In this document: positions 37,649 to 46,826 of the stretch, piece by piece
Position numbering within the stretch: the first letter of the stretch is position 1
How the letters are laid out: every line of letters begins with the position of its first letter
Assembly (NCBI GenBank): GCA_963723355.1
Contig: CAVRQQ010000002.1
Coordinates: 186,001-250,000 of the forward strand
Source of the DNA: JAFDBW01 sp963723355
GTDB taxonomy: Bacteria > Desulfobacterota > Desulfuromonadia > Desulfuromonadales > BM103
Length of the DNA: 64,000 nt
Reading direction: 5' to 3'
The notes under the pieces: generated by a model
The model's database searches: none
The model's input: only the letters and a program-made list of their open reading frames with translations
Told to the model about the DNA's origin: nothing
Translations under genes and position numbers: made by a program

Positions 37649-37933
37649 ATGAAGATAACCCGCTTCCGTATTCGCTACGCTGCCATGATCGCTGTGCCAT
37701 TGGGTGTCCTGTTTGCCTGGTTACTGGTGTACCCCTGTCTGGCGCAGACCAACGTCTCGACAATTGCCAGCCCGCCAGGCGTCAGCTCGATTAAGGTCCC
37801 ACCCGGGTTTCAGGTCGTGCTTTTCGCGACCGGCCTGAATGGTCCGAGGTTTATAAATTTTGGCCCCGATGGATCGTTGTATGTCGCAGAGCGGGGCGCC
37901 AACCGCATCCTTGCCCTGGCCGGTCACTTATGA
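37649..37933 (+). pseudogene. N-terminal fragment of a PQQ-type sugar dehydrogenase / beta-propeller protein
   Basis: 94 residues: basic, signal-peptide-like start (MKITRFRIRYAAMIAVPLGV), then IKVPPGFQVVLFATGLNGPR and FGPDGSLYVAERGANRILAL. That is the first blade of the sorbosone/glucose dehydrogenase-like propeller family, normally about 400 residues. The stop follows and no other frame downstream continues the fold before the terminator hairpins at 37972. Good ribosome site (GGGAGG). Likely a truncated remnant; a short secreted product is possible. Confidence 0.6.
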
Positions 37934-37971
37934 CCCGCACCGCTTCGTCGGTAAGTATCCTACTGTAAACC

Positions 37972-37995
37972 CAACGGGCTTCTGAGAACCCGTTG
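37972..37995. terminator. Hairpin CAACGGG / CCCGTTG
   Basis: Perfect 7-bp stem with a 10-base loop, between the dehydrogenase remnant and the nitroreductase gene on the opposite strand. No strong T tract. Confidence 0.4.
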
Positions 37996-38014
37996 CAGTA
38001 ATACTTATAGGCAA

Positions 38015-38042
38015 ACCCCAATCCAGAAAACCCGGATGGGGT
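38015..38042. terminator. Hairpin ACCCCAATCC / GGATGGGGT between convergent genes
   Basis: Nine paired bases with one bulge, 52 bases downstream of the minus-strand nitroreductase stop. It resembles the 4676-4705 hairpin in sequence (CCCCATCC-type stem). Confidence 0.45.
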
Positions 38043-38093
38043 ATAATTCTGTTGGACATGGTAAATGATAGACAACCTAACCGCATAATGTCC

Positions 38094-38928
38094 TTATGAT
38101 GATGGGTTGAAAGGAATAATGTTCGCGCTTCCCTTCTCTATGGTTCGTTGATATTGAACCGCCGGTTTACCAAAGGCCATAGCATAGCCGATCAAATGGT
38201 CCTCAGGAATATGAAGCCTGGTCCGCAATTCGGGGACCAAGTCGTTGATCGTCCACTTGACCAAGCCATTCCAGACGGTGCCAATATCCAGCGACTGTGC
38301 AAACAACTCGAAATATGAAAGTGCTATGAGGCAGTCAGGTAATGGTGAAGGTCCCCCACTCGGAGCTGAGGCAACAACCAGATGAGGTGCGCCACGAAAC
38401 AGGACATCCACGCCTTTCTCTTTCCAGGCTCGCACGAAACCGGTAAAAAATGCTTTGTCTTCAGGCAACTGACCACGTGCAATGAGTTCCTCAAGCCCTC
38501 TGTAAGCTTCATCCCGTAAAACAGCGAGGTTTTCCTTGTCATCAACCACAAAGAAATGCACCTGACGCATGTTGACCCCAGTCGGTGCTTGCCAGGCAAC
38601 ATCGAGCGCACGTTTTATTAATTCTGGATCGAGGTTTTCATCTTGATAATGACGTACTGATCTCCGCCCCTTAATGAGAGTCTCCATTTGATATGGATCA
38701 GGGAAATTTCCCTTTTATAGATCGACTCCGGTTTGGACTCTTGCCTAATATCGATAAAGCTGCCGTCGGGCAAATTGCTAGGCAATGTTGACATTTGATG
38801 CAGTTGCTTTCCTTGTCTGCCCCGATACGGGGATATCCGGTTTTCAGATCGATAATATTGACCGGACAGTCTTTGGCACAAAGACCACATTGTACGCATA
38901 TCTCACGCCTGACTTCAAACTTTAGCAT
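38094..38928 (-). CDS. Nitroreductase with N-terminal 2[4Fe-4S] ferredoxin domain, one frame break
   Basis: About 278 codons. The ferredoxin part has ICVQCGLCAKDCP and CIKCQHCLAICP, giving two [4Fe-4S] sites. The nitroreductase part starts METLIKGRRSVRHYQDE, with FMN contacts in APTGVNMRQVHFF and LDIGTVWNGL. The two pieces read in different frames: removing one A from the GGGAAATTTCCC at 38701-38712 gives KGNFPDPYQMETLIKGRR, exactly the fused family layout. Start chosen at MLKFEVRREICVQ. Fused proteins of this type are common in anaerobes and use FMNH2 reduced by the ferredoxin part; substrate unknown. Confidence 0.85.
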
Positions 38929-39344
38929 CCACCGACTCCATACGTTTTTTGGACAATGATACAATCTTTCAAAACATATCCAAACTTAATTACGCAGCAA
39001 TGAATCACAAAGAAAGAACATCAAGAAGCAATCCCTGGTGGCCATCATTTTTATTTTAACGAATGTCCTCTATCCCTCTTTTAATTAGGTACAGTTTTTT
39101 CTCTCAAAAATATTGATGTTGTCACATTGTTGCACTTTAAATCAGTTGTTCACCAAGAGGAAGTTTTCAATGATAAAAGCTAACTTTCTGTTTGTATTCT
39201 GATGTGTTTAATCATTGCGTGCTGTTATCCTGACAGTTTGTTGACAGATTGATGCCTTCAACCTACGAGACTTGTTAAGTTTGCAGTGAGAAAATTTTTG
39301 TGATTCGCCATTGTGATGTCGATGACCCAAATATCGTCCTGCTG

Positions 39345-39372
39345 TTGACTTTGTCGACTGGCACTCTACAAT
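39345..39372 (+). promoter_or_regulatory. Sigma-70-like promoter for the PHA/malonyl-CoA operon
   Basis: TTGACT (39345-39350), 16 bases, TACAAT (39367-39372). It would start transcription near 39379 and give a 5' leader of about 235 bases before the KAS III start codon. Confidence 0.5.
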
Positions 39373-39422
39373 TTAATCTAAATATAAAAACGGAATTTTG
39401 TTGAAACTATCAGGAGATAAAT

Positions 39423-39506
39423 CTGGCCAAGCGTAAAGATCGTAGCCATGACATTGGTAAAAATGTTGTGTTGAGGAACATGAGTCTTTACTTGGCCGTG
39501 ATATAA
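39423..39506 (+). CDS. Possible 27-residue leader peptide with CTG start
   Basis: AGGAG at 39412-39416 is ideally spaced from a CTG that opens LAKRKDRSHDIGKNVVLRNM and closes at TAA after YLAVI. The ribosome site is excellent, but the start codon is unusual and no family is known. Could be a regulatory leader, a real CTG start, or chance. Confidence 0.2.
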   Translation: MAKRKDRSHDIGKNVVLRNMSLYLAVI

Positions 39507-39613
39507 GCTATTCCCCCAAACAGGTATTTCGTCTGCTGTTTATCACCATCTAAAGACGTTGGTCTTGCCCTCGACGACCATGTTGTCAGTCGAGTCGGTC
39601 GCAAGGAGGTTCT

Positions 39614-41551
39614 ATGAAGCCATTTCGATTGAATAAACACAACAAGCTGGTATTCCCCTCAAGCATTTTTGTCGAACTCGATTTTTCGATCATCGTCGAT
39701 CTAAACCAGTTGAAGGCTATCATCAAACGGGACTTCGAAGTCAAGGCCCCGACCGGCACAGAAATCGCCGAACGGGCCGACGCGGGGGAATATGCCACAC
39801 GCTACGACCTGCTGCGCGACCTCGGCCTGCACCTGTTCTGGGCCAACCGTTTTGCCCTGGCCATGTATGAAAAGCGCCCGACCCGATGGCGCGATGTCCC
39901 GCGAAACCGCAACGATGTCTTTGTGCCGCTGTTGCAGCCCAGGGAGAATCGTGAAGCGAAGTCCGCCAGCGTCCTGAATGCCTATGGCAAACTGTCGGCC
40001 AAATGGGACCAGCCGGCTGAAGACGATCTGTTTGGCATCCTTTTCGATTGCTTCTCCAACAAGCTCTATCGCGCTTCGGAGCTGCCGCCGATCAAGTCGA
40101 CCATTGCCGAGGCGCTCACCACGGCCGAGGCAAGGACCACCGTCCTCGGCGACTTCAACCCCGACCACCGACACTACAGCGTCGATGAGATCCTCGACGT
40201 CACCGAGGAGCAGCCCGAGCTCGAAGCGTTGCGGCGCTGGGCAATGGTGCTGCACAATCAGCATCCCTGGGATCGCAGCCGGGCTCGGCTGAAGTCGTTT
40301 GCCGAGATGCACGATGACGACGTCGTGGTGCTCTTTTACCCGAAAAACCGCCACGTGCTGGACTTCATCAACCGCGTCAAGAGCGGCATCGGCAGCGTCA
40401 TGCAGGCGCCGGCACCGACCCCGGCCGTCGAACCGGTCCGGCCGCTGCCGCCGATGGTGGTCGGCAGCGCTGTGAAGGTCCAGCCGAAGATCGAGGCGCT
40501 GGCGATCCGCAAGGGGGAGATCATCTGCAGCAACATCGACGTGGTGCGCAACTCGCCACCCACCTGGTCGCCGATGGGTGCCGAGGAGATCGCCGAGAAG
40601 ACCGGCATCGAGCGGCGCCGCTATACGGCCCAGCCGCTCGAGAACATCGCCCTCGAGGCCGCCCGGGCGGCCATGGCCCATGCCGGCCGCGGCCCCGAAG
40701 AGATCGGCGCACTGCTGTTCTGCACCTGCACCTCGGAGCGGCTGATCCCCTCGACCGCCACCTGGCTCTCGGGTCAGCTCGGCATCATGCAGACCCATTA
40801 CTCGGCCGACATTGTTGCCGCCTGCGCCGGTTTCCCCTACGGCATGGCCGAGGCGATCCGCCAGCTGCAGGAGGTCGAACGGCCGGTGCTGCTGGTCCTG
40901 GCCGAGAAGTTCTCCGACAAGATCGGCAACGCGCGCCCCTCGCGGATGATCTTCGGCGACGGCGCCGCCGCCATGGTGATCGCGCCGTCCGATGGCGCCC
41001 GGGATGTCGAGGTGGTGCAGACCTATGCCAGCGGCCCCTTCAGCCAGGTCAACTCGATCATCTGGCCCAACCACGACTTCGACAACGACATCACCGTCTA
41101 TGGCCCCGAGGTCAAGGCCCTGGTCAAACGCTACCTGAACCAGATGATCGGCGAGCTGACCGAGCTCAAAGGGCTCAATGGGGACGGTAAACTGATCAAT
41201 GATATCGACGTGATCGTACCGCACCAGGCCAACAAGAACATGATCATCGATATCGCCGTGCCCCAGGGCATTGCCGCCGAAGACATCTACTTCAATATCA
41301 CCGAAGTCGGCAACGCCTCCGCGGCGAGCATCCCGATCGCCCTGGCCGATGCCGTCTACGAGGGAGCGATCAGCAAACGCTCGCTGGTCTTCGCACCGGG
41401 CTTCGGCGCCGGCGCCGTGGGGGGCTATGTGGTGTTGTCGCTGGAGCCGTCGATGGTGGCACCGGAGCTTGTCACCAATCTTGCGATGGGGCCGAAATCT
41501 ACCGTGGCACACTCCTCGTTGAACGATATCAAGGAGGCGTTTCATGGGTAA
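39614..41551 (+). CDS. Two-domain protein: unknown N-terminal domain + ketoacyl synthase III (FabH/acetoacetyl-CoA synthase-like)
   Basis: 645 residues. Residues 1-260 form a domain I do not recognise (RYDLLRDLGLHLFWANRFAL, LEALRRWAMVLHNQHPWDR). A Pro-rich linker (PAPTPAVEPVRPLPPM, about 270-290) joins it to a complete KAS III. The triad is Cys404 in AACAGFPYG, His537 in VPHQANKN and Asn567 in GNASAAS. KAS III enzymes condense acetyl-CoA with a malonyl thioester; the stand-alone NphT7 type makes acetoacetyl-CoA from malonyl-CoA. Its stop overlaps the carboxylase start by 8 bases, tying it to malonyl-CoA supply. GGAGG precedes the ATG. Which carrier (ACP or CoA) is used cannot be told here. 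Confidence 0.82.
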   Translation: MKPFRLNKHNKLVFPSSIFVELDFSIIVDLNQLKAIIKRDFEVKAPTGTEIAERADAGEYATRYDLLRDLGLHLFWANRFALAMYEKRPTRWRDVPRNRNDVFVPLLQPRENREAKSASVLNAYGKLSAKWDQPAEDDLFGILFDCFSNKLYRASELPPIKSTIAEALTTAEARTTVLGDFNPDHRHYSVDEILDVTEEQPELEALRRWAMVLHNQHPWDRSRARLKSFAEMHDDDVVVLFYPKNRHVLDFINRVKSGIGSVMQAPAPTPAVEPVRPLPPMVVGSAVKVQPKIEALAIRKGEIICSNIDVVRNSPPTWSPMGAEEIAEKTGIERRRYTAQPLENIALEAARAAMAHAGRGPEEIGALLFCTCTSERLIPSTATWLSGQLGIMQTHYSADIVAACAGFPYGMAEAIRQLQEVERPVLLVLAEKFSDKIGNARPSRMIFGDGAAAMVIAPSDGARDVEVVQTYASGPFSQVNSIIWPNHDFDNDITVYGPEVKALVKRYLNQMIGELTELKGLNGDGKLINDIDVIVPHQANKNMIIDIAVPQGIAAEDIYFNITEVGNASAASIPIALADAVYEGAISKRSLVFAPGFGAGAVGGYVVLSLEPSMVAPELVTNLAMGPKSTVAHSSLNDIKEAFHG

Positions 41552-44500
41552 GTTCTCGATCCCGAACCCTGACGAATCGTTTCTTTTGCGCCTGCTGAAT
41601 CTTCCCGAACTGCTCGCCGACACGGCCTGGCTCGATCGGATGATTGCAGAGCGCTCGCAGATCGGCGACGATCATGCCGGCCTCGCCCTGCTCGTCGCCG
41701 CAGCCCAGGCCTATCGTGCGGCCGCGGTTTACGCCCGTAGCGCGTTCTTTGCCGCGGCCGGCCGCGGCCGGCCGCGGGCGACCCACGAGTCGCTGGTGAC
41801 GGTCGATTGCCGGCTGGGAGGTGAAAAGTATCGCCTGGCCGTCCAGCGGGTCAGCCCGAACACCTACCGCCTCGAGGTGGAGGGCAAGCTTCTCACCATG
41901 ACCCTGGAGCCGGTAAGTGATTACGAGTCACGCGTCACCATCGGCGGCCAAACCCACCGCGTGGTCTCCGTGACCCAGGGGCAGGACCACCTGATCGAGG
42001 TCGACAATGTGATCCACCGCATCAGCCGCGGTGATGTCGGAACCGTTCGCTCGCCCTCTCCCTCTCTGGTCGTCGCCGTCAACGTCAAGCCTGGAGATTC
42101 GGTCGCCAAGGGCGACTCGCTGGTGGTGCTTGAGGCGATGAAGATGGAAACTGCGATCACGGCGCCCTTTGCCGGGACCGTGGTCGATGTGCTGACCGGT
42201 CCGAGCATTCAGGTCGATGCCGGGGCCGCTCTGCTGCGGCTCGAAGCCAAGTCCGCAGGGTCAGCCGCGGCGTCCGGCAAACGCGTCGATTTCAATCGGA
42301 TCGCTGCCGAGCGCAGCGTCGAGCTGAGCGGTCGTGAACGCTGCCTGGAGCTTCTCGACGCAATCCGCTGGACCATCCTCGGCTACGATACTCAGCCGGG
42401 CATGGTGCGTGACCTGGCGGGACGACTGCTCGCGGCGCATAAAGAGATCGAACAGCATGATCGCCAGGTCGTCGCCGCCGGTCTCGCCGTACTCGGTGCC
42501 TTCAGCGACGTCAACTCTCTGGCGCGCAACCGGCCGGTCGACGACACCGGCGACGTAGAGACGCGCAACCCGAAAGAGGATTTCCACCAGTATCTGCGGG
42601 CCCTCGACCTCGAAGCCGAGGGGCTGCCGGCCTCTTTCCGGGACCGGCTGGAGCGTGCCTTGTCGCATTATGGAGTCGACAGCCTCGAGCGCTCGGTTGC
42701 TCTCGAGCGTGCCGCGTTCCGGATCTTCAACGCCCAGCAGGTGGCGGCGGCGCACGAGCCGCTGCTCGCCGCGGTGTTGAATGTCCTGCGCCTCGACCCA
42801 CAGCGCCTGGTTCCCGCGTCCGCCCAGAAACTGCGGAAGACTCTCGACGATTTCGTCATCTCCACGGAGCTGCGCTTCCCCAACCTTGGCAATAAAGCGC
42901 GGAATGTCCGCTACCAGAACTTTGAGCAGCCCGGCATCCTGGCGCGCAAGGCGGCGGTGCTCGATGAGATGCGCGGCCACGTCGCCGCGCTGCGCGTCGC
43001 TGGCGCTGACAGGGCCCACCTCGATGCGCTGATCAACTGCCCCGAAGCGGTCATCGAACTGCTCGCCGACCCCGATGGCTCGGGTGACAGCGGCGATCCG
43101 CTGCTCGAGGTCTTTTTCCGGCGTTTCTATCGTGGCAAGGATCTTCACGACGTCCGTGAAGAGCCCGGACTCCGCTCCGCCAACTATCACACCGATGGGG
43201 CCCTCCGCCAGGTGGTCGCCGCTATCACCCCGCAGGCCAAGGCCGGCGCGGCGCTCCGGGCCGCCCTGGAACAGGGCCGCGGCCTGCCCGGCAGCCACCC
43301 GCTCTCCGTTGAACTTTACACCCGCTGGGACGGCTCGATCTCAGCGGACCAGATTGAGGTCTGGGCACACGAGATCGTCACCGGCGTCGAGGCGCCGGAC
43401 AACATCCGCCGGGTGACCTTCTCGGGGGCTACCCCCGAGGGCAGGGTGTTCCACCACACCTATCGCATCGCTGAGGGAACCTTTGCTGAAGACCTGACCC
43501 TCCGCAATTGCCACCCGATGATTGCCGCCCGCGCCAAATTTTTCCGCTTCCGGAATTTTTCCAGCGAACGCCTCGAATCGGAGCCCGGAATCTATTGCTA
43601 CAAGCTGGTCGGCATTGACAATCCGCGCGACATGCGCCTGGCCGCAGTCGCCGAGGTTCGCGATCTGACCCCGAGCCGGGACGAATCGGGGCAGGTCATC
43701 GGCATGCCGGTCATGGAAAGGCTCTTTTCCGCCTGCGCCAACGCAATCCGTACCGCCCAGACAGAGCACGATCCGCGTCGACGGCTGGCGATGAACCGGA
43801 TCGTACTCTACCTCTGGCCGCCATTCAGCCTGCCGATCGAAGGACTGGACCGAGGCGCCGAAAAGTTCGCCTCGCTCACGGCCCCGCTCGGGCTCGAGGG
43901 GATCGAAATGATCGGCTCGCTGATGGAAAACGGCGCAACCCGTGACGTGATTCTGCGCTTCGGCTTCGACGCCAGCGATCCCAATGCGTTGGAAATCGTC
44001 GAGTCGGTAAATGAGCCGGTCCCGGTCCTCGACCGCTACCGGCAGAATGTCATCATGTCGCAACAGCGCGGTTCGATCTACCCGTACGAGCTGATCGACC
44101 GCCTGACCAGAAACGGCGGCAACTTCACCGAATACGCCGTGACCAATGAGGGCGCCTTCGAGCCAGTCGACCGGCCGAAGGGGAATAACGACTGCGGCTT
44201 CGTCGGCGGTCTGCTGACGACCCCCTCGGAACGCTACCCGGAAGGGATCACCCGGGTGGTGCTGCTCGGGGACCCGACCAAGGAGCTGGCATCCCTCGCC
44301 GAACCGGAATGCCGGATGACCATCGGGGCGCTGGAGCTGGCGAAAAAACACGACACCTCCCTCGAGTGGTACGCGGTGTCGGCTGGCGCCCGCATCTCCA
44401 TGACCAGCGGCACCGAAAACATGGACTGGATCTCGATTGTGCTGCGCAAGCTGATCGAATTCACCCAGGGGGGTGGCGAGATCAACATCGTCATCACCGG

Positions 44501-45749
44501 TATCACCGTCGGTGGTCAACCCTACTGGAACGCCGAGGCGACCATGCTGATGCACACCAAAGGGATCCTGGTCATGACCCCCGACAGCTCCATGGTGCTC
44601 ACCGGCAAGCAGTCTCTCGACTTCTCGGGCGGCGTCTCGGCCGAAGACAACTTCGGCCTCGGCGGCTACGACCGCATCATGGGTCCCAACGGTCAGGCGC
44701 AGTACTGGGCACCCGACCTCGAAGCGGCCTGCGAGATCATGCGTCAGCACAACGAGCATGCCTACCGGGCGCCGGGAGAGCGCTTCCCGCGCCGCGCCAA
44801 ATCCGCTGACGATCCGGAGCGCGACATCAGGACCGCACCCCACGACGGGCCAGAATTCGAAACGGTCGGCGAGGTGTTCGACAACGTCACCAACCCCGGC
44901 CGCAAGAAGCCCTTCGACATCCGCTCCATCATGCGCGCCGTCGCCGATCAGGACTTTCAACCCATGGAACGCTGGGCCGACATGCGCGATGCCGACACCG
45001 GCGTGGTCTTCGAGGCCCATCTCGGCGGCTACCCGGTGATGATGCTCGGCATCGCCTCCCGGGCGATCCCCCGCAAGGGGCTGTTGCCGGCGGACGGCCC
45101 CGATGTCTGGACCTCGGGCACCCTCTTCCCGATGTCGTCGAAGAAGCTGGCTCGCGCTATCAACAGTGCCAGCGGCAGCCGCCCCCTGGTGGTCTTGGCC
45201 AACCTGTCGGGCTTTGACGGCTCGCCTGAATCACTGGCCAGATGCCAGCTCGAGTACGGCGCCGAGATCGGCCGGGCCATCGTCAACTTCGACGGGCCGA
45301 TTGTCTTCTGTGTCGTCTCCCGTTACCACGGCGGAGCCTTTGTGGTGTTCTCGAAAGTACTCAACGACAACATGGAAGCCTTGGCTGTCGAGGGGACCTA
45401 CGCCTCGGTGCTCGGCGGCGCGCCCGCGGCAGCCGTGGTCTTCACCCGCGAGGTCGACCAGCGCACCGACGCCGACGAGCGGATTGCCAGGCTGCGCGAG
45501 CTGATCGCCGCCGCGACCGGCCCGGAACGTGTGACCCTGCAGGCTGAGTTGGCGGAGCTGCGACCCGTGGTTCGGGCCGAGAAGCTGGGTCAGAAGGCCG
45601 TCGAATACGATGCGGTGCACACCATCCAGCGCGCCCGCGAAATGGGCTCGGTCGACGCCATCATTCCGGCGAGCAGGTTACGACCGGAACTGATCGCCGC
45701 CCTTGAGCGGGGAATAGAACGGGCTCTTGCCAGGCAGGGCGCCGGCTGA
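41544..45749 (+). CDS. Acetyl-CoA carboxylase: biotin carrier, central region and fused carboxyltransferase, lacking biotin carboxylase
   Basis: 1401 residues, intact. Residues 1-110 resemble the segment that follows the biotin carboxylase domain in giant actinobacterial/eukaryotic-type carboxylases (FLLRLLNLPELLADTAWLDR). The biotin carrier domain holds Lys200 in VVLEAMKMETAI. A central region (about 260-830) follows. The two carboxyltransferase halves (LGLEGIEMIGS ... EWYAVSAGARISM, then FGLGGYDRIMGPNGQAQYW, and ANLSGFDGSPESLAR with YHGGAFVVFSKVL) make malonyl-CoA from acetyl-CoA. The ATP-grasp biotin carboxylase domain is absent, so a separate AccC must act in trans. High GC and even codon use; the gene is the best preserved large frame in the window. 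Confidence 0.88.
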   Translation: MGKFSIPNPDESFLLRLLNLPELLADTAWLDRMIAERSQIGDDHAGLALLVAAAQAYRAAAVYARSAFFAAAGRGRPRATHESLVTVDCRLGGEKYRLAVQRVSPNTYRLEVEGKLLTMTLEPVSDYESRVTIGGQTHRVVSVTQGQDHLIEVDNVIHRISRGDVGTVRSPSPSLVVAVNVKPGDSVAKGDSLVVLEAMKMETAITAPFAGTVVDVLTGPSIQVDAGAALLRLEAKSAGSAAASGKRVDFNRIAAERSVELSGRERCLELLDAIRWTILGYDTQPGMVRDLAGRLLAAHKEIEQHDRQVVAAGLAVLGAFSDVNSLARNRPVDDTGDVETRNPKEDFHQYLRALDLEAEGLPASFRDRLERALSHYGVDSLERSVALERAAFRIFNAQQVAAAHEPLLAAVLNVLRLDPQRLVPASAQKLRKTLDDFVISTELRFPNLGNKARNVRYQNFEQPGILARKAAVLDEMRGHVAALRVAGADRAHLDALINCPEAVIELLADPDGSGDSGDPLLEVFFRRFYRGKDLHDVREEPGLRSANYHTDGALRQVVAAITPQAKAGAALRAALEQGRGLPGSHPLSVELYTRWDGSISADQIEVWAHEIVTGVEAPDNIRRVTFSGATPEGRVFHHTYRIAEGTFAEDLTLRNCHPMIAARAKFFRFRNFSSERLESEPGIYCYKLVGIDNPRDMRLAAVAEVRDLTPSRDESGQVIGMPVMERLFSACANAIRTAQTEHDPRRRLAMNRIVLYLWPPFSLPIEGLDRGAEKFASLTAPLGLEGIEMIGSLMENGATRDVILRFGFDASDPNALEIVESVNEPVPVLDRYRQNVIMSQQRGSIYPYELIDRLTRNGGNFTEYAVTNEGAFEPVDRPKGNNDCGFVGGLLTTPSERYPEGITRVVLLGDPTKELASLAEPECRMTIGALELAKKHDTSLEWYAVSAGARISMTSGTENMDWISIVLRKLIEFTQGGGEINIVITGITVGGQPYWNAEATMLMHTKGILVMTPDSSMVLTGKQSLDFSGGVSAEDNFGLGGYDRIMGPNGQAQYWAPDLEAACEIMRQHNEHAYRAPGERFPRRAKSADDPERDIRTAPHDGPEFETVGEVFDNVTNPGRKKPFDIRSIMRAVADQDFQPMERWADMRDADTGVVFEAHLGGYPVMMLGIASRAIPRKGLLPADGPDVWTSGTLFPMSSKKLARAINSASGSRPLVVLANLSGFDGSPESLARCQLEYGAEIGRAIVNFDGPIVFCVVSRYHGGAFVVFSKVLNDNMEALAVEGTYASVLGGAPAAAVVFTREVDQRTDADERIARLRELIAAATGPERVTLQAELAELRPVVRAEKLGQKAVEYDAVHTIQRAREMGSVDAIIPASRLRPELIAALERGIERALARQGAG

Positions 45750-45829
45750 CCCGGCACGGCAACAGGGAAAACAATTGTGCTTTGAGCTAATCTTGGCTGA
45801 TTAACTTAAATAATAGAGAGGTTTAAGCA

Positions 45830-46666
45830 ATGGGCGTTCTCGAAATAACGGCAGACGAAAATGTAAAAATTCGCGTTGGCGACAAACTGAAGGGCCGCGT
45901 GGCATTCGTTACCGGGGGCACGCGGGGCATCGGCGAAGCGATCTGCCGCAGCCTTGCCAGTCAGGGAGCGATCATCGCCGCGGGTTATTCCGGCAACGAT
46001 CAGAATGCTGAAGAGTTCCGCGAAAGGTTTACCAAGACCTATTCCACATTGGTCAGCGTGCACAAGGGCAATGTCGCCGACCCGAACGACTGCCGCAGCC
46101 GAGTCTCCGAAATTATTGAGAAGTACGGTCGCCTCGATATCCTGGTCAACAATGCCGGCATCACCATCGACAAAACCGTCGTCAAAATGACGGATGAAGA
46201 CTGGTACAAGGTGCTGAACGTCAACCTGTCCGGAGCCTTCTTTCTGTCCCAGGCGGCCTTGCGTCACATGGCCGAACGGGGTAGCGGGCGGATTGTCAAC
46301 GTCTCGAGCGTCATCGGCGAGATCGGCAATATCGGCCAGGCCAACTACGCCGCCTCGAAATCCGGTCTGTTCGGCTTGACCAAGACGCTGGCCCGGGAGG
46401 CCTCGCTGCTGCTGGCCCGTTCGGGGAAGCTGACCGAACCCGACGGGATCGGTCTGACCATCAACACGGTCACACCGGGCTTCATCGCCACGGAAATGCT
46501 GGAACATATCCCTGAAAAAGTCTTGACGCAGGTCCTGTCCCATATACCCCTCGGTCGGCTCGGCAAGCCCGCAGAAGTTGCGCGCGTTGTGCACTTCCTC
46601 GCTGCTGATGCCTCCTCCTACATTACAGGACAGGTCTGGGGCGTTAATGGCGGCATGGACATGTAA
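45830..46666 (+). CDS. Short-chain dehydrogenase (ketoacyl/acetoacetyl-CoA reductase-like) with N-terminal extension
   Basis: 278 residues. About 20 extra residues precede the Rossmann start (RVAFVTGGTRGIGEAICRSL). NNAG is present, the catalytic set is Ser in NVSSVIGEIGN and Tyr/Lys in YAASKSG, and PGFIATEMLEHIPEK fits the FabG/PhaB loop. A 12-residue insert (ARSGKLTEPDGIG) before the TINTVTPGF strand is unusual. It would reduce a 3-oxoacyl thioester to the (R)-3-hydroxyacyl form with NAD(P)H. First of three such reductases in the island. GAGAGG lies ahead of the ATG. Confidence 0.85.
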   Translation: MGVLEITADENVKIRVGDKLKGRVAFVTGGTRGIGEAICRSLASQGAIIAAGYSGNDQNAEEFRERFTKTYSTLVSVHKGNVADPNDCRSRVSEIIEKYGRLDILVNNAGITIDKTVVKMTDEDWYKVLNVNLSGAFFLSQAALRHMAERGSGRIVNVSSVIGEIGNIGQANYAASKSGLFGLTKTLAREASLLLARSGKLTEPDGIGLTINTVTPGFIATEMLEHIPEKVLTQVLSHIPLGRLGKPAEVARVVHFLAADASSYITGQVWGVNGGMDM

Positions 46667-46826
46667 ACATCGCCATCGAAAATACTGACGAAAGAATTCT
46701 GCGGGGCAGCCCTTATCATGCCAACGGAACGGATGTTAATTTAAGGGCAATACATTGCTGGAATGTGCCAATGACTTGCAAATCGCCCTTTAGATACAGA
46801 CACCTTTGAATAGGGAGTGCGTTGTA

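Larger units (their letters stand above)
38965..39613. other. Long non-coding gap before the PHA island
   Basis: 649 AT-rich bases without a substantial gene. It holds the divergent start of the nitroreductase gene on the left, a sigma-70-type promoter at 39345, and a leader of about 235 bases before the KAS III gene with a short possible frame at 39423. An ORF of ten codons (MIKANFLFVF) at 39170 is not supported. Confidence 0.5.

Noticed and set aside
39358..39373. Sigma-54 promoter (TGGCAC...) before the KAS III gene
   Set aside because: TGGCAC is present, but the -12 TTGCA element is missing; the overlapping sigma-70 elements fit better.
39701..41623. 640-codon open frame antisense to the KAS III gene
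   Set aside because: Arises from high-GC codon bias of the plus-strand gene; the text is His/Asp/Gly-rich without any domain, and the plus strand has a clear catalytic triad.
43341..45020. 559-codon open frame antisense to the carboxylase
   Set aside because: Same cause; the carboxyltransferase motifs are on the plus strand.
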